Part shown: positions 20,650-28,795 of the stretch, piece by piece
Numbering within the stretch: position 1 is the stretch's first letter
Layout of the letters: every line of letters starts with the position of its first letter
DNA from: Mesostigma viride
Taxonomy: Eukaryota; Streptophyta; Mesostigmatophyceae; Mesostigmatales; Mesostigmataceae
NCBI GenBank assembly: GCA_009746045.1
Contig: RPFO01000165.1
Coordinates: 808,001-866,000 of the forward strand
Length of the DNA: 58,000 nt
Direction: 5' to 3'
Position numbers and translations under genes: made by a program
The notes under the pieces: model-generated
Told to the model about the DNA's origin: nothing
Seen by the model: only the letters and a program-made list of their open reading frames with translations
Databases searched by the model: none

Positions 20650-20991
20650 ACTCTGCAACCTAGGAAGTACAGGACCTGTCACAAGCCTGCAAGGCCTAGT
20701 ATCCTTGCAGCCCTGTGCCAGCTCCAGTATTCCACCAGTCACAGGCTGCTGCTCCTCTGGCCTACGTGGACCACAGTCACGTGATAGACAGGCTAAGCCT
20801 GTGCAAGGACGTCCTGCCACGTGTCCTGTCCACTGTGCCAGAGGACTGCACCCTAGTTGGCCACGGATGGCTAGGACTTCGGGACTTCATATCTTTCTTG
20901 TCCCTTGTCTGTTTCAGGCGGTCAGCACGGCGTTGGAAAGGTCTTTCCAAACTGCATCCACTTAGCATATTGGTTGCCCAAAATGCTAACT
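20650..20991 (-). repeat. LTR at the B3 3' end / B2 5' side (about 342 bp)
   Basis: It aligns along its length with 13437-13785 but with many differences by eye. The right end GCTAACT is followed by the pyrimidine tract CCAACCCTTTCTTC, marking the polypurine tract of B3, so it is the 3' LTR of B3. Its left end abuts the B2 leader. The left boundary is approximate because the expected AGTT reads AGAC. Confidence 0.65.
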
Positions 20992-21715
20992 CCAACCCTT
21001 TCTTCTTTTGGAGCTGGACCAGCTTGAAACAAGCCTACCCTTGCTTGTGCCCACTCAGCCACAGACCACTTGGTCCCTTGGGGTTGATCAGACCTGATAG
21101 GGCCCAGGGTCCTGCCTCCTTTTGGGTAACAACATATACGCCCTTGGACCAGGCTAGGTGTACTGGCCAGTGAATCAGAGGTCACCCCAGGTTATCCCCT
21201 GACCCCTTGGTCAGCTCCCAACCTTTCCTTGGGAACTTGGTGCTAGATTAAAGTCAAGGCACATTACCTAGTCCAATGGCTGGGATTAAAGGATGCCAAG
21301 AACGTATTATTGTGAGTTCCTGATCTTTCACAGTTATCACAGGCGCCCGTTCTTATGGCGCCCGCCTTGGCCAGCCTTTCCCTTTTATGCTCAAAGAGAC
21401 TCAGGTAGCACCTTATACAAATACTGCCTTATTGGGGAGCCCATGTCTTCACTGGGTGTTAAGCCCAGGAATCACTCATGCCAGGCTGTGGCTCTGCTGG
21501 GGAATCGAACCCCACCCCAATCTCCAGGTTTATAGGTGACCTGGAACTTTACACAGGAGAAACATTACAATCATGAGAACAACATGAGAATGACATGACA
21601 TGGTTATGTTTTATTCAAGCATTATATAACCCAGAATGTGGCTCCCTGGCAACCATGTTCCACATGGTCACACAACCAGGTTCTTTATTAGCAACAGGTT
21701 GGAAACAAGCACTCG
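20992..21715 (-). other. 3' noncoding region of copia B3, part 1
   Basis: It is homologous to 13786-14440 of B2, with the paired GGCGCCCG motif at 21342-21349 and 21357-21364 and the T-arm-like string at about 21498-21518. There is no supported ORF. It is interrupted by A2, with the ACTCG target copy at 21711-21715. Confidence 0.75.
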
Positions 21716-22060
21716 AGTTAAAGCCCGACCGGCTCAGCTATGGCGGTCGGTCACGTTGAGCTTGGGATAAGGTGAACACAGAGAACTGCTGTCGGAGCTG
21801 GCCCACCACTGGTTTATGTCTTAGCCAGCAAACCCTATCCGGTTAGCCGTAACCGTGGGACAAGCTAGCTGTCCGTACCGACCCGGATAAGGCCCCGGAC
21901 TGGGGCCTAGGTGGCGCCGGCCCTAGGCGCCGCCCTTAGACCGGTCGACCGCATCGGACCGCCGGATTATAGCCGGCGGCTTAGCGGACGCTAGCGGAAG
22001 GCGTGCGGACGGACATGGGGAACTTAGAGCCAGATCCTAGGGCTCTAGAGTTACTCAACT
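21716..22060 (-). repeat. 3' LTR of copia A2 (345 bp)
   Basis: It begins AGTTAAAGCCCG and ends TACTCAACT. An inverted repeat CCGCCGG...CCGGCGG at 21959-21979 flanks a minus-strand TATAAT-like core. Internally it is followed by a purine-rich stretch (minus strand AAAGAACAAAAGAG, about 22070-22083), a plausible polypurine tract. Confidence 0.93.
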
Positions 22061-22437
22061 CCGACATACTCTTTTGTTCTTTGATTAATTATCAAAATAA
22101 TTACATCAAATGCAGACCATACAAAACCCTCTAAGGTAGGGAACTCAAGGGGGCCTCAAGGCCGTCAAAATCACCACGGTATCGACCCGCGCCCTTGTGA
22201 TCACACATGAATAGTGATGTAATAAGTATCGCGAAAAAAACAACTATGCCACCAGACAAAAGGTGACCCATTTATTAGGACCAGTGACCCGCCGACGGGC
22301 CCAAGGCACCGTCCAACGTGGCTAGGGTATGGTCAGGACAAGCAAAAAAACTACCACCATGATATTCGTGAATGCTAGCAACACAGGGTGAGTTATGGCT
22401 GTATTCATAAAGCGCCCGAGCCGTAACCCTGTGTGGC
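22061..22437 (-). other. A2 3' noncoding region
   Basis: About 377 bp lie between the RNase H stop and the 3' LTR. Apart from the purine tract near the LTR I see no gene or structured feature. Confidence 0.6.
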
Positions 22438-24756
22438 TCACGGGTGTTGCATCGTCATGCGCTTGCGCAACACTGCGTACTGCGGGGCAGCCTCCCGCGC
22501 CTCCTTGGTGAGTGCATCCGCGGGATTGAGTTCATCCGCGATGTGCTGGAGACGCGTGACGCAGGAGGCCGCCTCAGCGAGTACGAGGTAATCAACGTCC
22601 TGTGACCGCGCATAGGGATTGTCAAGGAAGGCCAAACAACTTTGTGAGTCAGTGTGCACCGTGCTAGTCCAGTGAAGAGTGAACCCACACGAGCCAAATA
22701 CCCAACCCAGCAAGTACCGCAGCCACATGCCATGTGAGATAGCTGAAACAATGCCCCGGCATTCAGCCGTGTTGGGGCTAGTGGCAATGCGGCTGTGCAA
22801 GCGCGAGTACCAATCTAACAACATGCCAGGCTGTCCCTCATTGCTGATAAAGAACAGTGCCCCCATGCGGGCCCGCACTTGGCTGACTGTGCGCGTCTCT
22901 AGATTAGCATCCGTCACTATCTCGAGGTGCACCGGCTGTGAGCAATCGAGCCCACGAAGCACAATGCCGGGCGTCATGGCCAGCTGCCGCCGAACATGAA
23001 TGGACCCTAGTCCTTCCAGCACATCATCGGGCAGGCGAGCGAGCACCGCCAAATCAGGTGCCACCGTGTCCGCCAACCACCCGAGCTTGCCCTTAACCGA
23101 GGGCCCATGGGTTGCCAACAGCGGGGACGGGAGGTCGGCCAGCAGGTCAACCACATAGTTGCGGCTATCCTGCATGTGCATGACCCATTCGCCAGAACGC
23201 GAATCCCGCTGCAACGTAGACTGCACGCCGCAAAACACCACGGGTTTACCCTCCTCATGATCCACCGCCCTGCCCAGGGGAAACTTAGCCGCCACTGCAG
23301 CAAGAAACTGGGTAGCAAAGGTGCGAGGTGCCACCAGCTTGAAGTCATCGCCATGCCACACGAAGAGGGCTGGCTCGCCAGGGACGCCGGTGGGGACCAC
23401 AAAGAAGTTAGGATCCGCGCGATGGTACGTGGCCCCTAAGCTCTGCAAGACCTCCTCCGCGGAAATGCGGAAGATGATGGGAGAGCTCTGCAGCCCCTCC
23501 ACCCCTGTCAACAGCTCGATATACTCGCTGCCAATGGTGCCATCCTGCCAGACCACCGGGACCTTCACCACGTAGCGGGTGCCTTGCCATGTTTGCTGCG
23601 CGACCCCAGCGTCGCTGTGGAGGAATGCCCGCTGAAAGTCACCGCACCACATCCCGTAGTCCTTGCCCGCGTTCCGCTTGCCCAAGTAGATGACCGTCAG
23701 TAGCCGATGCGAAACATGGTTGAGCCCAGGGGTATAAAGATCCTTGGCGTCCAGCGGGGAGGACCCCTTCGTCTCCGTGACCACGGGCCTAACCCGGAAC
23801 ACCACCGAAGAGTTGGTCTCGTCCGGCTTGTAGGTGAGCACGAACTTCAACCGCAACCGCGTGGCCCCGGCTGGCACACTCTCCAATCCTCGGTAGACCT
23901 CGCGCTCTCGCCACTGCTCCTTGGCTCGAATGAACGCGTCGCGCCACAAAGCAAACTTGAGAGGATCTTGACAGTCCAGGACAAGTTGCTCCCACGTCAC
24001 AGGGCTATCCGCCGCCAGTGAGTGTGAGTGGAGGCCGAAGCTGCGCGGGTGCCAATCCTGAGGCTGAATGATGGACTGGACGAGCGGCGGTGTGGAAAAC
24101 GCCGCCATCGGTAAGCGCCGCACGACGCCGGGCTGCCCGACCACCACCCCCAATGGAGCGTGGTACTCGCGAAGCGGGATGCTGCCCACCCCCGCGACTG
24201 ACAGCAAGTCAGCGGACACTGAGAACCCCGGGTATGATACGAAAGGTTCGCCCAGCAAGGCCACATCCTCGTAGCCATCCACGACGTGAAACGGCGTGTC
24301 AATGCCCAACACCGGCAGCACCACCATCCCGGTAACTTGATATGCCGAAGTGCCTGCAAAGTCGGTCACCGATTTGTACGGCGACTCTAGCACTGGATAC
24401 AGGGTGGCTGCCCGACGAGAGATAATAGACACGGATGCTTGCGTGTCCACAGCCACCAGCTGCCACGGTCTACACGTAGGAAACAAGGCTGACTTAACCG
24501 GCCTGACCCCCTGTGAGAGAGTTTTGACCTGAGCCACCCCTGATGCAGCTTTCGCTTTAAGCGCCTGAGCACGCCACAAGGCCGTGACCGTTGAAGCCAG
24601 GTCCCTAGGTGGGCGAGGCGCATGGGCAGGACCCTGACCCTCCGGCGAGGCCACGCTAGGCGGGCCTCCCACATTATCCGTGGCTAGCACAGGAGGTGAG
24701 TCACTACGTGCACTAGGTCCCGTCAAACCCACCCCATCCTCATCCCACCCATCCAC
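22438..24756 (-). CDS. A2 protease-like, RT and RNase H frame
   Basis: The frame is open from an upstream stop near 24832, so it overlaps the gag-integrase frame by about 110 bp, and is probably entered by -1 frameshifting rather than its own ATG. Domains: protease-like around residue 104 (LVAVDTQASVSII; later ALLGEPF); RT with GDFQRAFLHSD, LQSSPIIFRISAEE and WHGDDFKL; RNase H with TDANLETR, AECRGIV, HTDSQSCL and NPADALTK near the end. The RT box has HGDD instead of the YVDD typical of copia, and the protease triad reads DTQ. All RNase H acidic positions I would expect are present. Uninterrupted through 772 codons. Confidence 0.92.
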   Translation of the reverse strand: MDGWDEDGVGLTGPSARSDSPPVLATDNVGGPPSVASPEGQGPAHAPRPPRDLASTVTALWRAQALKAKAASGVAQVKTLSQGVRPVKSALFPTCRPWQLVAVDTQASVSIISRRAATLYPVLESPYKSVTDFAGTSAYQVTGMVVLPVLGIDTPFHVVDGYEDVALLGEPFVSYPGFSVSADLLSVAGVGSIPLREYHAPLGVVVGQPGVVRRLPMAAFSTPPLVQSIIQPQDWHPRSFGLHSHSLAADSPVTWEQLVLDCQDPLKFALWRDAFIRAKEQWREREVYRGLESVPAGATRLRLKFVLTYKPDETNSSVVFRVRPVVTETKGSSPLDAKDLYTPGLNHVSHRLLTVIYLGKRNAGKDYGMWCGDFQRAFLHSDAGVAQQTWQGTRYVVKVPVVWQDGTIGSEYIELLTGVEGLQSSPIIFRISAEEVLQSLGATYHRADPNFFVVPTGVPGEPALFVWHGDDFKLVAPRTFATQFLAAVAAKFPLGRAVDHEEGKPVVFCGVQSTLQRDSRSGEWVMHMQDSRNYVVDLLADLPSPLLATHGPSVKGKLGWLADTVAPDLAVLARLPDDVLEGLGSIHVRRQLAMTPGIVLRGLDCSQPVHLEIVTDANLETRTVSQVRARMGALFFISNEGQPGMLLDWYSRLHSRIATSPNTAECRGIVSAISHGMWLRYLLGWVFGSCGFTLHWTSTVHTDSQSCLAFLDNPYARSQDVDYLVLAEAASCVTRLQHIADELNPADALTKEAREAAPQYAVLRKRMTMQHP

Positions 24757-27506
24757 GGGGTCATATTGGGGCCCAGGGGAGGGGGGGGTGTAGCTGTGTC
24801 TGCCCCTGGGAGCGACCCGTGGGGTACCACCTCAGATGCTACGACAGGCGCATTATCCTTCACTACCCACCCCAGTGCCCTGTTGGCTGCCAGCTCACTC
24901 TCCATGCTATCCCCTTGCTTATAGCCTGCCACCGATGCCCATGGTACCCTATACACCCGATCATTCCACTCTATGTCTATGACCCGCAGCGGCCAGTCTA
25001 ACTTTGTGATGGCCCCAGGCCCCTGCATGGTGCCCCGTTTGCCGCTGGGCGAGCTCTCCTTGTGGAACATGACCAACTGCCCGACCTCAAAAGCGCTAGA
25101 CAAATCAGGCAGCGTGGCATCCTTGAGCCGCAGCTTGGCGGCGGTATCCTGTAGATGCTGTTGGTATGCCTCTACTACCTCGGGTGAGTAGGTGCCCGCT
25201 GACAGCCCCCGAGGCGTGACTAGCCCAAAGCCCTTGACATCAAGCACGTGCCTATGGTTGCACACATGCATGAGCTCCTTGCACCACGCCGTCTTGACCG
25301 CGTAGGATTTGCCATGTGGGTTATCCTGTCGCTTGGCTGCCACAGTCTTGACATAGCTTACAGTGCGATCTATCATGCCCATATTGCCGTGATCCTCACG
25401 CCCCACGATGACCACGGCCTCCATCCCCGGCAAACCTTGCACACAGCGGAACTGCTGGTCTAGCATGAGCTCCACTACGGGATGAAAGAAAGCCAGGCTG
25501 ATCTTGATAGCCCTGTGCAGGTCAGCCTCAAACATGTGAGGCAGCGGCTCAATGTAGGTGACCTTGCTGAACCTATCCTTGACTATGAAATAGGTGTCCC
25601 CCCCTTCCATGTGCATGACATCCCCCACAAGGTACCCTCGCTCCAAGGGTGGAGTCTTGGCATGCCGCCTACGCGACTTCTTCCTGATCTTGATGCAGGC
25701 AGGACACTGAGCACGCACATTCTTCAGCTCGTTGTATAAAGGTGCCCCTAACATGTGTGCCCCCTCTACCTCGGCTTGGGCCTCATGCCCGTATGCACGG
25801 TGCATCTGGTATGCTAACAGTTTCAGGGTGACAGCCTGAGGTGCAGTGGCATTGTCAGGATTCTCAACAGGTGGGGTGACTACTGGGGTAGTGACATTGG
25901 CTAACTGGGCAGCTTCAGAGGCTGCACGAAAGGCCGCCCGTGTGAGCACCTTGCCAATGTGAAGATCCACACTAGGGTGGTGTGTACCGAGAACATCTGC
26001 CCGCCCAGCATTCTCTTGCACTGTCACAACATTCCTCATAGGCCCAACCGCCCCAGTATCTAGCTGGGGTGCTGCAGTAGTGCTTGGTCGCTCGGCGTTG
26101 TACACACCCGACCTAGAAGACACCACATTGCTTAGGTCACGCATTGTAGACCCGTGCTCAGGAAGCACGTGATCCTGGCGCGACAGAGCCAGAGCAGCAT
26201 CAACGGATTGCGTGAGCACATCACGGAATGAGACAGAGGATGCAGTCACGTTGCTTTTAGGAACGACGTCAGGCTCTACGACGGCCCGGTTCAGCGTGAC
26301 GCATTGAGCAAAAGAAGGGGTATCGAGCGTGCTCTCACCTGACTTTCGTGCTGCCCGTCGCTCTGCCCACTCCTCGCGTGTGCCGTGGACGACGATGCGC
26401 TTGGCCTTGCACGCCTCCACGCTGTGACCACGCAGAACGTCGTGGCACTTGCGGCAAAGGTTGTCCTCGAGCTCCAGGTCCGGGCGAACTCGGCAGTCAT
26501 CCCGGACATGGCGACGTCCGAAGCAGCGCTCACAGCGTTGCTTGCGGTCAGTAGACGCCCCCTGCTGCCGCTTGGCCGGGGGATTATCACCCTGCTTGGC
26601 GTCGCCACCATGCCCGCGCTTGCGCCCTCGCTGGCCCCCGTTGTTGCCGTGGCCGACGACCTTTTTCAGGATGGCCGTAAGCTCCGACCGCGTAATTGGA
26701 GCCTCTGCGCCTGAAGAAGAAGACGCGCCGGCATCCACCTTGCGCAGGGATGGCAGAGCAGCCGAGGCAGCCGGCTTGGACTGCGCACTCTTGAAGCATG
26801 AGATCAAATACAGCATGCCCTCGTCGAAACTGACAGCACTCTTCTTTTTGAGTTCCGTCGCTATGGTCAGATGCACATCCGACGACAGGTCGCATTTCTT
26901 GAGAAATCGATTGCACAGGAAAATGGGCTTGAGAGTATCTAGCAGCTTGTGCTTGTGCACGAAGACCTGGAAATCACGTGCAGCCCCGGGCAAATTTGCC
27001 TTATTAACTGCATAGCCCTCGAAGTCATTGAAGGCTTGCTCGTCGGCCTCTTCCTTAGACCGCGACAAGTGGGCATCTAGACCGTTGTAAAAAACTTCCC
27101 AGGTTTGTTTGTTGTCGTCCGCAATGCGAACTAGATTGGCAATGTTTGGGTGCTTTGTTGTACTGCAGAATACTGCACGGAACTTGCCAATCAGCTCCGA
27201 ATCTTTGTCTGCGCGTCCATCGCGCAGACGCTTGAGAGCAGCTAGAAAATCTGCTGCGTCGTCCGCCGTATAGTCGGCAGGTAGATCCGCGGGCACCTCC
27301 GTTTGCTTGAGAGGGCCGCGATTCAGTGCATCGTCAGCAGCAAGCATCAGATGCTTGAACTGCTTGGCCAGTTCAGGTTGCGCCACGAGGGTTTGCATCA
27401 ACCTCGTGGCCTCGTCCGCACTAAAGCGTGGCAGGACGGACCCTGCGGCCTCGCCACTTGGCGTATCTGTGTGTTCGCCCGTGCGGCTCCGTGTACCGGA
27501 AGCCAT
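24723..27506 (-). CDS. A2 gag-integrase polyprotein (927 codons)
   Basis: The ATG lies 19 bp inside the 5' LTR. Gag: helical domain to about residue 290, basic Gly-rich region, CCHC knuckle (CERCFGRRHVRDDC), then a variant Cys/His cluster (CRKCHDVLRGHSVEAC). No protease lies between gag and integrase; the string LDTGAVGP here lacks the rest of a protease fold. Integrase: HHCC finger (MHRAYGHEAQ...CPAC), core with VGDVMHMEGGD, ELMLDQQF and GMIDRTVSYVK, then an SH3-like tail (VGQLVMFHKESSPSGKRG...VYRVPWASV). The residue that is Glu in the D-D-E triad of B and C appears as Asp. The stop is TGA at 24723. Confidence 0.92.
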   Translation of the reverse strand: MASGTRSRTGEHTDTPSGEAAGSVLPRFSADEATRLMQTLVAQPELAKQFKHLMLAADDALNRGPLKQTEVPADLPADYTADDAADFLAALKRLRDGRADKDSELIGKFRAVFCSTTKHPNIANLVRIADDNKQTWEVFYNGLDAHLSRSKEEADEQAFNDFEGYAVNKANLPGAARDFQVFVHKHKLLDTLKPIFLCNRFLKKCDLSSDVHLTIATELKKKSAVSFDEGMLYLISCFKSAQSKPAASAALPSLRKVDAGASSSSGAEAPITRSELTAILKKVVGHGNNGGQRGRKRGHGGDAKQGDNPPAKRQQGASTDRKQRCERCFGRRHVRDDCRVRPDLELEDNLCRKCHDVLRGHSVEACKAKRIVVHGTREEWAERRAARKSGESTLDTPSFAQCVTLNRAVVEPDVVPKSNVTASSVSFRDVLTQSVDAALALSRQDHVLPEHGSTMRDLSNVVSSRSGVYNAERPSTTAAPQLDTGAVGPMRNVVTVQENAGRADVLGTHHPSVDLHIGKVLTRAAFRAASEAAQLANVTTPVVTPPVENPDNATAPQAVTLKLLAYQMHRAYGHEAQAEVEGAHMLGAPLYNELKNVRAQCPACIKIRKKSRRRHAKTPPLERGYLVGDVMHMEGGDTYFIVKDRFSKVTYIEPLPHMFEADLHRAIKISLAFFHPVVELMLDQQFRCVQGLPGMEAVVIVGREDHGNMGMIDRTVSYVKTVAAKRQDNPHGKSYAVKTAWCKELMHVCNHRHVLDVKGFGLVTPRGLSAGTYSPEVVEAYQQHLQDTAAKLRLKDATLPDLSSAFEVGQLVMFHKESSPSGKRGTMQGPGAITKLDWPLRVIDIEWNDRVYRVPWASVAGYKQGDSMESELAANRALGWVVKDNAPVVASEVVPHGSLPGADTATPPPPLGPNMTPWMGGMRMGWV
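24780..24786 (-). promoter_or_regulatory. Candidate -1 ribosomal frameshift site in A2
   Basis: In the gag-integrase frame the sequence reads C_CCC_CCT, a fit to X_XXY_YYZ. A -1 slip moves translation into the protease-RT frame, which is open on both sides of this point. The sequence is conserved in A1. Confidence 0.4.
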
Positions 27507-27525
27507 CGGGAATTTTATGAATACA

Positions 27526-27870
27526 AGTTAAAGCCCGACCGGCTCAGCTATGGCGGTCGGTCACGTTGAGCTTGGGATAAGGTGAACACAGAGAACTGCT
27601 GTCGGAGCTGGCCCACCACTGGTTTATGTCTTAGCCAGCAAACCCTATCCGGTTAGCCGTAACCGTGGGACAAGCTAGCTGTCCGTACCGACCCGGATAA
27701 GGCCCCGGACTGGGGCCTAGGTGGCGCCGGCCCTAGGCGCCGCCCTTAGACCGGTCGACCGCATCGGACCGCCGGATTATAGCCGGCGGCTTAGCGGACG
27801 CTAGCGGAAGGCGTGCGGACGGACATGGGGAACTTAGAGCCAGATCCTAGGGCTCTAGAGTTACTCAACT
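27526..27870 (-). repeat. 5' LTR of copia A2 (345 bp)
   Basis: I could find no difference from the 21716-22060 copy by eye. It is followed outside by the target copy ACTCG and inside by the short leader before the gag ATG at 27506. Confidence 0.94.
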
Positions 27871-27875
27871 ACTCG

Positions 27876-28164
27876 AAAACATATATACAGCAACCTGTAA
27901 GAACCAGCATTCGGGTTGCCCTTGCATGGCCTAACTGTTTGAGGCCAAAGGCGTCGACTTAAGTCCTGGCGACTCTTCTGAACCCCATGGGGAGGGCCAG
28001 GCATGATTCTCAGCTGGTAGGAGTGACATTCCACACCAACTCCTGTCCAGGAGGGTGTACCTAACCCTGAAGGACCGGCTGTCAACCAGTAAGCACCAGT
28101 CACCACTTGGTACTTTGGTCAAGCAGCCCACTGGGGACACCCAAGCTGAAGCAAGGCCTGGTCT
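27876..28164 (-). other. 3' noncoding region of copia B3, part 2
   Basis: It resumes the B-family 3' region after A2 (compare the B2 sequence from about 14455) and runs to the RNase H stop at 28165. No ORF is supported. Confidence 0.7.
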
Positions 28165-28795
28165 CTATGGCCGCCCGTGTAAGGGGTCCATGAGCCCACG
28201 GAGCAGGGGGTACTGCCTCTCCGCCTTCTCCTCCAGCTTGGTGAGGGCATCTGCAGGGTTGTCCACACCAGGCACATGTTCAATGTGAGCTAGGTAGGAC
28301 ATCTCCTTGAGTAACAAATAATCAAGGTCCCTGCTCCTGGCCAGCTGCCTGTGCACAAATTGCACCATGCCCATGCTATCAGTCCTCACCAGTGTGTGCA
28401 GCTGCAACCTACAGGAAGCCACTTGACATAGCTGGTAGAAGAGCTCCCTTAAGTAAAGAGCAGTATGCAGCCCTTCACAGATTGCCCTGCACTCAGCAAT
28501 ATCACTGCTGGGTGTAACCCTGTTCTGCAACCGACTGTACCAGGTAACATGTGAGGTGTGATCTTGCTCCAGGGTAACTAATGCTGCTGCCCTGCCCCTG
28601 ACCTCGGTGACCTTCCTATTATCCATAGAACTGTCCACATAGAGAACCATGTCAAGGGGCTTGTACAAATCCACAGGACCCAGTATGAGAGGGGGAGACA
28701 TCATGACAGCCTGCACCACACTCTCAGCACCCACCTCAACCAGCTGGGAATCAGTAAGTCGACTCAAAACCAGCAAGTCAGGGGCACATATACTT
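28165..28795 (-). CDS. B3 RNase H segment (3' end of pol)
   Basis: It encodes the end of RT and the copia RNase H: YVDSSMDNRKVTEVRGRAA, SDIAECRAICEG, RTDSMGMVQFVH, ARSRDLDYLLLKE, NPADALTKLEEKA, then stop. It continues in frame with 31042-32313 once the LINE (2246 bp) and one 13-bp target copy are removed. The target copy GGCACATATACTT is at 28783-28795. Confidence 0.9.

Larger units (their letters stand above)
21716..27870 (-). mobile_element. Complete Ty1/copia family A element, copy A2
   Basis: The element is 6155 bp, flanked by the 5-bp target duplication ACTCG (21711-21715 and 27871-27875) and bounded by two 345-bp LTRs that look identical by eye, so insertion was recent. It sits in the 3' noncoding region of B3. 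The coding region is open from gag to RNase H apart from one -1 frame change. This is the most intact element in the window and the best candidate for a currently mobile one. Confidence 0.95.

Noticed and set aside
26050-26100. LDTGAVGP in A2 gag as the protease active site
   Set aside because: No second protease element (ILG/LLG block) and no beta-rich context follow, whereas a complete protease-like block exists after integrase.
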